Assembly: GCA_034408935.1 (NCBI GenBank)
Contig: DAOUMV010000013.1
Location: 186,001-250,000 of the forward strand
Direction of reading: 5' to 3'
Length of the DNA stretch: 64,000 nucleotides
From: DAOUMF01 sp034408935
Lineage (GTDB): Bacteria > Chloroflexota > Dehalococcoidia > SM23-28-2 > RBG-16-64-32
The position numbers and the translations under genes are program-made. Every line of letters starts with the position of its first letter. Position 1 is the first letter of the stretch. The notes beneath the pieces are model-generated. The model saw only the letters and a program-made list of their open reading frames with translations, was not told the DNA's origin and searched no databases. This document shows positions 59,983-64,000 of this stretch, one piece after another.

Positions 59983-61387
59983 GCAGTCCCTCCAGTGACC
60001 ACACCACGTTCCCCTCGTACACCGTCGCCATCACTCGCCCCCGAAGAGTGCGACCCGCCAGCGGCGTGTTGCGGCCCTTGCTGGCGAACCGCTCCGGCTC
60101 CACCGTCCACTCCGCCTCGGGGTCGATGAGCGCGACGTCCCCCGGCGCGCCCACGGACAGCGTCCCGAGCCCCTCGATACGCGCATCCAGGCCCAGCGCC
60201 CGCACGGGAGCCACGGTCAGCTTCTCGATGAGCGCCGGCAACGGTAGGGGCGGTTCGTGAACCGCCCCTACATCGGTCATGCACAGCGCCAGCGCCGTCT
60301 CCAGGCCGCTGATGCCGACGGCGGCGTGGTCGAACTCGCACAGCTTGTCCTCCACGGCGTGGGGCGCGTGGTCGGTGGCTATGCAGTCGATGGCCCCGTC
60401 CAGGAGTCCGGCCAGGCAGGCGGCGGCGTCCTCGGGCCTGCGCAGGGGCGGGTTCACCTTGGCGTTCGTATCGTAGGCGAGGCCACCCGCTGATTCGCCG
60501 GGCCCGAGGAGGACGGCCTCGTGGGTGAGGCAGAGGTGGTGGGGCGTCACCTCCGCCGTCACCGGCACGCCGTTCGCCTTGGCGCGACGTATCATCTCTA
60601 CCGAGCCCGCCGTGCTCACGTGAGCGATGTGAACGTGCCCAGACGGGCACCCGTCCGGGTGGGCGCCGGTCAGTTCGGCGAGGGCGATATCGCGGGCCAC
60701 CATCGACTCCTCGGCGGCGGAGGGCAGGCCCCGCAGGCCCAGGCGGGCCGCCACCCAGCCCTCGTGTATCCCAGCCAGAGGCGGGTTCGCCTCCGGCGAA
60801 ACGCCGCCCGCCAACGCGGGGTCCTCGCAATGATCGATGACGGGCAGGCCATGGCCGTCGGGGCCGAGCATGGAGGCGTACTCCAGGGCCCGCCGCATCA
60901 GGTGAGGGTCGGCCACGGGCGAGCCGTCGTCGCTGAAGGCGACAGCGCCGGCGGCGGCCACGTCCGCCATCTCGGCCAGCTCCTTGCCCCGTCGCCCCTT
61001 GGTGACGCAGCCGATGGGGAGGACGCGCACCACCCCCTCGACCTGCGCCGTGCGCAGGACGAACTCGATGGTGGCCGCGGTGTCGGCGGCGGGCTCCGTG
61101 TTGGGCATGGCGCAGACGGTGGTGAAGCCGCCGCGGGCCGCCGCCTGCGTACCGGTGGTGATCGTCTCCTTGTGCTCGAAACCGGGCTCCCGCAAGTGGG
61201 TGTGGATATCGACGAACCCCGGGCTGACCACCAGCCCCGAGGCGTCGATCGTCCGAGCAGCATCCTTCCCCGCGTCCGGCCCCACCGCCGCCACGCGCCC
61301 GTCGGCGATGAGCACGTCGGCCACAGTGTCCAGTCCGTTGGCCGGGTCGATGACGCGGCCGCCGCGAATGGCAAGGGATTCGCTCAT
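59966..61387 (-). CDS. pyrC: Dihydroorotase
   Basis: 473 residues, type I dihydroorotase. Metal motif DIHTHLREPGFEHKETI (HxH), Lys replaced by TGTQAA region, and further ligands in VIDHCED, HIAHVSTAGS, and DHAPH. Closes carbamoyl-aspartate to dihydroorotate. Contains an in-frame 28-bp palindrome (60244-60271) encoding part of DVGAVHEPPLP, an insertion compared with the usual gene. ATGA overlap with pyrB. Confidence 0.92.
   Translation of the reverse strand: MSESLAIRGGRVIDPANGLDTVADVLIADGRVAAVGPDAGKDAARTIDASGLVVSPGFVDIHTHLREPGFEHKETITTGTQAAARGGFTTVCAMPNTEPAADTAATIEFVLRTAQVEGVVRVLPIGCVTKGRRGKELAEMADVAAAGAVAFSDDGSPVADPHLMRRALEYASMLGPDGHGLPVIDHCEDPALAGGVSPEANPPLAGIHEGWVAARLGLRGLPSAAEESMVARDIALAELTGAHPDGCPSGHVHIAHVSTAGSVEMIRRAKANGVPVTAEVTPHHLCLTHEAVLLGPGESAGGLAYDTNAKVNPPLRRPEDAAACLAGLLDGAIDCIATDHAPHAVEDKLCEFDHAAVGISGLETALALCMTDVGAVHEPPLPLPALIEKLTVAPVRALGLDARIEGLGTLSVGAPGDVALIDPEAEWTVEPERFASKGRNTPLAGRTLRGRVMATVYEGNVVWSLEGLHVRSA
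60244..60271. repeat. 28-bp perfect palindrome inside pyrC
   Basis: 13-bp arms GTAGGGGCGGTTC / GAACCGCCCCTAC around GT. A dispersed-repeat type known from many genomes, but here sited within a coding sequence and in frame. Confidence 0.8.
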
Positions 61388-62394
61388 GGCTTCCCCCTCG
61401 CCAGCAGATAGAGCACCGCCATGCGGACAGCGACGCCGTTGGTTACCTGCTCCTCGATGACGGACTGGAGGCTACGGGCCACCGCGGGCGATATCTCAAC
61501 GCCTTCGTTCATGGGCCCGGGATGCATCACCAGCGCGCCAGGGCGAGCGCGGGCCAGCCGGTCCTCGTTCACCTGGTACAGCCGCGCGTACTCCCGCAGG
61601 GAGGGGAGGAGGCCGGAGGTCATGCGCTCGAGCTGGAGTCGCAGGGCCATCACCACGTCGGCGCCCGCCACGGCACGGTCAAGGTCGGTCTCTACCTGCA
61701 CCCGTGGCAAGGCAAGGGGCTCCTCCGCTGGGGCGCCATCGGGGCGAATCCCGTACGGCAGCAGGGTGGGCGGCGCGCACACCACCACCTCCACGCCCAT
61801 GGTGGTCAGCCCCCACAGGTTAGAGCGGGCCACTCGGCTGTGTGCGATATCGCCGACGATGACGACCCGCTTGCCGCGCAGGTCGCCGAGGTGGGAGCGC
61901 ATGGTGTACAGGTCCAGCAGCCCCTGGGTCGGGTGGGCATGCCAGCCGTCGCCGGCGTTGATCACGTTCATCTGGACGTGGCGGGCCACGAGGTACGGGG
62001 CACCGGACGAGCCGTGGCGCATCACGAGCACCTGCGCCCCCACCGCCTGAAGGGTGCGCACCGTGTCGTAGAGCGACTCCCCCTTCTGGACGCTGGAGCC
62101 GCTGGCGGCAACGTTGATGACGTCGGCGCCCAGGGCCTTGGCCGCCAGCTCGAAGGAGGAGCGGGTACGGGTGCTTGCCTCGTAGAATAGGGTGACGAGG
62201 GTCCTGCCGCGGAGGGCAGGCACCCGCGGCACCTCCCGAGCCTGAACCTCTCGCATGGCGTCCGCCGTCTCCATCACCGCCTCGATCTCGGCGTGACTGA
62301 AATCGTCCAGGTCGAGGACGTGGCTTCGCCTCCAGACCGGTTGCACCTCCAGAGCGGCGGTGGCGCCGCTCGCTGCCGTTCGTTCCTCGCTCAT
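61384..62394 (-). CDS. pyrB: Aspartate carbamoyltransferase catalytic subunit
   Basis: 336 residues; the ATG shares its A with the pyrR stop (TGATG); a GTG 3 nt earlier is possible. Carbamoyl phosphate site FYEASTRTRSSFELAAKALG; further blocks SSVQKGESLYDTVRTLQ and HPGPMNEGVEI. Joins carbamoyl phosphate to aspartate. No pyrI regulatory subunit. Confidence 0.95.
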   Translation of the reverse strand: MSEERTAASGATAALEVQPVWRRSHVLDLDDFSHAEIEAVMETADAMREVQAREVPRVPALRGRTLVTLFYEASTRTRSSFELAAKALGADVINVAASGSSVQKGESLYDTVRTLQAVGAQVLVMRHGSSGAPYLVARHVQMNVINAGDGWHAHPTQGLLDLYTMRSHLGDLRGKRVVIVGDIAHSRVARSNLWGLTTMGVEVVVCAPPTLLPYGIRPDGAPAEEPLALPRVQVETDLDRAVAGADVVMALRLQLERMTSGLLPSLREYARLYQVNEDRLARARPGALVMHPGPMNEGVEISPAVARSLQSVIEEQVTNGVAVRMAVLYLLARGKP

Positions 62395-63008
62395 CACTCT
62401 CCCTCCCCCGGCCCTTCGGCTTCGCCCTGGGCCGGCCCTTCGCCTTCGCTCAGGACAGGGATGACAACCACCTCGTCGCGGCCGTCGGTCTCCTCAAGCA
62501 GAACCTGCACGTCTTCGCTCAGCGCGGTGGGGATGTTCTTGCCCGCGTAGTCAGCGCGAATGGGAAGCTCCCTATGTCCGCGGTCCACCAGCACCGCCAA
62601 CTGGATGCTGGCTGGGCGGCCGAAGTCGATGAGGGCGTCCAGGGCGGCGCGCAGGCTGCGACCGGTGTACAGCACATCGTCTACCAGGACGACACGCTTG
62701 CCGTGGATGTCGGTGGGCAACTCGGTAGGCCTGATTTGGGGCCGGAGGTCCATGGCGGGGATGTCGTCGCGGTAGAGGCCGATGTCCAGAGCGCCCACCG
62801 GCACGGCCTGCCCCTCGAACTCCTCGATCGCCGCCGCCAGCCGCGACGCCAGGGGAACGCCGCGGGTGCGCATCCCCACCAGCACCAGATCGCCTACGCC
62901 ACGGTTGCGCTCCACGATCTCGTGCGCGATGCGGCGGATGGCGCGGCGGATGTCCTCGGCGGCCAGCACTGTGCGGCCGTTCACCACACCTCTCGCCATC
63001 GCAAGCAC
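62394..63008 (-). CDS. pyrR: PyrR: pyrimidine operon attenuator and uracil phosphoribosyltransferase
   Basis: 204 residues from GTG 63008, supported by GGGAGG at the right spacing; an ATG at 62999 is also in frame. PRPP motif VVLVDDVLYTGRSLRAALDAL, plus RGVPLASRLA and RDDIPAMDLRPQ. PyrR binds leader RNA of the pyr operon when UMP is high. The last 20 residues (GEGPAQGEAEGPGEGE) are an acidic extension derived from a palindromic repeat (62408-62465). Leader shows a matching attenuator and PyrR loop. Confidence 0.94.
   Translation of the reverse strand: MLAMARGVVNGRTVLAAEDIRRAIRRIAHEIVERNRGVGDLVLVGMRTRGVPLASRLAAAIEEFEGQAVPVGALDIGLYRDDIPAMDLRPQIRPTELPTDIHGKRVVLVDDVLYTGRSLRAALDALIDFGRPASIQLAVLVDRGHRELPIRADYAGKNIPTALSEDVQVLLEETDGRDEVVVIPVLSEGEGPAQGEAEGPGEGE
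62408..62465. repeat. GGCCCTTCG...CTCAGGAC repeat at the pyrR 3' end
   Basis: Two GGCCCTTCG..TTCG half-units followed by GCTCAGGACAGGGATGAC. It encodes the Gly/Glu-rich PyrR tail and resembles the repeat in prmC. Confidence 0.5.
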
Positions 63009-63013
63009 AAAAC

Positions 63014-63042
63014 AACCCTCCCGTCGTAGCGACGAGAGGGTT
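63014..63042 (-). terminator. Attenuator terminator before pyrR
   Basis: Minus-strand stem of 13 pairs with one mismatch, AACCCTCTCGTCG / CGACGGGAGGGTT, loop CTA, followed by GTTTTG. The 3' arm contains GGGAGG, the pyrR ribosome site, so the hairpin can block translation as well. Confidence 0.8.
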
Positions 63043-63112
63043 TCCAGTTCGCTCCGTATGTTGCGGTCTTTCCTTGACCGGACTCGTTAACCAACGGCTG
63101 TCTCTCCTTGCC

Positions 63113-63126
63113 GGCCTCACGGGACC
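63113..63126 (-). promoter_or_regulatory. PyrR-binding loop
   Basis: The leader RNA carries GGUCCCGUGAGGCC. The known PyrR-binding consensus is ARUCCNGNGAGGYU, and all central conserved positions match. It lies about 70 nt before the terminator, as expected for the anti-antiterminator. Confidence 0.8.
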
Positions 63127-63168
63127 GACTTAAAGGTTCGACACAAACCGAAGTTTGCTGTCTCCCGT

Positions 63169-63198
63169 ATCCTAGCACGCTGCACAGCGCGTCCGCAA
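63169..63198 (-). promoter_or_regulatory. Candidate pyr operon promoter
   Basis: Minus strand TTGCGG (63193-63198), 18-nt spacer, TAGGAT (63169-63174). Start near 63162 gives a leader of about 155 nt holding the PyrR loop and the attenuator. Confidence 0.5.
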
Positions 63199-63351
63199 CA
63201 TGCTACGCCCCCTGCCAAGAGACCCGCACCTTCCCAAATCCCGACAACCCACCATGCCACACTTCCTCACGCCACCCAACATCAGTCACCTGCCCCCACA
63301 TCTCTCTCCTCCACATCGGCCGCCGTGACGTTGTCCCTATAATTCGTCACG

Positions 63352-63381
63352 TTGTCAAAGGTTTGATGAATGGCCTATAAT
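63352..63381 (+). promoter_or_regulatory. Promoter of the LysM gene
   Basis: TTGTCA (63352-63357), 18-nt spacer, TATAAT (63376-63381). A GTGACG...CGTCAC inverted repeat around a second TATAAT (63338-63343) lies just upstream and may be an operator. Confidence 0.65.
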
Positions 63382-63387
63382 ATGCCG

Positions 63388-63480
63388 CGACTCCCAGGCA
63401 AACTGGGATAGCGGGGTGTGGCGAAACGGAAAGCCGAATGCGGGCCGGGGTGATACGGAGGCCCCGGCGGTTAGGAGGTG
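63388..63480 (+). ncRNA. Structured leader RNA, candidate riboswitch of unassigned class
   Basis: Between promoter and ribosome site the RNA can form TCCCAG-GCAAA-CTGGGA (63392-63408), a GGC/GCC stem, and GCCGGGG / CCCCGGC (63444-63468) just before AGGAGG (63473-63478). Single-stranded blocks such as TAGCGGGG look conserved-like. Some pieces recall c-di-AMP or c-di-GMP riboswitches, but no full motif match could be made by eye. Confidence 0.35.
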
Positions 63481-64000
63481 GGCGATTCGGGGCGCGCATG
63501 CTCCGCCCAGGCAGACCCCGCAACCTGGGGGAGACGACAGGCAGCGGCACCGCCGACGCGCGGCGGGCCACTCCCTGATCACGGGCCAGCGCTACTTCTT
63601 GCACGCCCTGCTGATCCTTCTGGCCATCGTCGCGGTTGGCATCGCCTTCGGTGGCGGGCTGAGAGGGGAAAGCAGGGCTGCTGCCCCCGCTACCGCGAGC
63701 GGGCCCGTCACCCTGGGCTCGACCGGCTACCTCCGGCCACCGGTCGTTCTGGCTACCTTGCCCGGCATCCAGGTCAGCCAGCAGATCAAGGCCGAGCCAG
63801 CGCCAGCGCCAGCGCCGACGGCCGAGCCAGCGCCAGCGCCGACGCCCAAGTCGATGCCAGCGCCGACGCCCCAGCCAACGCCCGAACCCACCCCCGAGCC
63901 GACACCGGAGCCAAAGCCCGCGTACTACACTTACACGATCCAGCCCGGAGACACCGTCGCCTCCATCGCGAGGGCCTACGGCATAGGCCAGCAATACATC
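63416..64000 (+). CDS. LysM-domain membrane or secreted protein, 3' end outside window
   Basis: Frame open from GTG 63416 to the window end. A basic Arg-rich stretch precedes a membrane or signal helix (FLHALLILLAIVAVGIAFGGG), then an Ala/Pro/Thr-rich linker (AEPAPAPTPKSMPAPTP) and the start of a LysM domain, YYTYTIQPGDTVASIARAYG. LysM binds peptidoglycan, so this is a cell-wall protein, perhaps a hydrolase. GTG 63416 would lie within the structured leader; AGGAGG at 63473-63478 instead suggests a downstream start, possibly ATT 63485. Start uncertain. Confidence 0.7.
   Translation, partial: MWRNGKPNAGRGDTEAPAVRRWAIRGAHAPPRQTPQPGGDDRQRHRRRAAGHSLITGQRYFLHALLILLAIVAVGIAFGGGLRGESRAAAPATASGPVTLGSTGYLRPPVVLATLPGIQVSQQIKAEPAPAPAPTAEPAPAPTPKSMPAPTPQPTPEPTPEPTPEPKPAYYTYTIQPGDTVASIARAYGIGQQYI

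Noticed and set aside
63500..63560. GCAGACCCCGCAACC resembles part of a cobalamin riboswitch
   Set aside because: The other required boxes (GGTGNAANTCC, GCCACTG, AGACCTGCC in order) are missing, and the stretch reads as coding.

Overview
The window is a GC-rich bacterial chromosome segment with dense genes, short gaps, frequent ATGA/GTGA overlaps and many GTG starts. The gene mix is a PyrR-regulated pyr operon, an F420-type LLM oxidoreductase, CxxxY-type CcmE with a CcmA-F system, Ahb/NirJ-like radical SAM proteins, small zinc-ribbon membrane proteins and trehalose synthesis. This suggests a Chloroflexota-like, probably monoderm, environmental bacterium. The assignment is an inference from gene content; no rRNA is present.

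Layout. 0-12.5 kb is housekeeping: dodecin, a lipoprotein, prmC, prfA, hisS, rel, a ComM-like ATPase, a GYD protein, otsB and otsA. Two diverged copies of a 68-codon gene with its promoter region lie 9 kb apart, and one copy carries an in-frame TGA. A tRNA-Arg(CCG) follows. 12.8-26 kb holds surface and regulatory genes: a 1437-residue secreted beta-helix/calcium-repeat protein, a large LuxR-type ATPase regulator, zinc-ribbon membrane proteins and lipoproteins. 26-36 kb is a cytochrome c maturation operon (ccmE, F, H, I-like, A, B, C, D and a TlpA thioredoxin), divergent from two radical SAM genes of the siroheme-dependent heme route. Heme supply and heme attachment therefore sit back to back.

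36.2-40.6 kb is accessory DNA. A remnant of a tRNA 3' half is followed by a PAP2 membrane protein. Then comes an intact 2,687-bp IS1-family-like element (37823-40509) with 18-bp perfect inverted ends and a perfect 8-bp target duplication. Besides its transposase it carries a RelE/HigB-like toxin, an XRE antitoxin, a third co-transcribed gene, a small basic protein and a small zinc-ribbon protein. This is the most interesting object in the window.

40.6-52 kb is metabolic: amidase, MaoC-type dehydratase, cyclophilin, TatA, an agmatinase-family hydrolase, thiolase, a DUF3237 protein, tRNA-Pro(UGG), LLM oxidoreductase, pyrD and an Mrp-type Fe-S carrier. 52.3-63.2 kb is a minus-strand pyrimidine operon: leader attenuator, pyrR, pyrB, pyrC, a HhH-like gene, carA, GNAT, three membrane genes, carB and pyrK. 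Several unrelated genes are spliced in, and palindromic repeats lie inside the coding sequences of pyrC, pyrR and prmC. The window ends in a truncated LysM protein gene with a structured leader.
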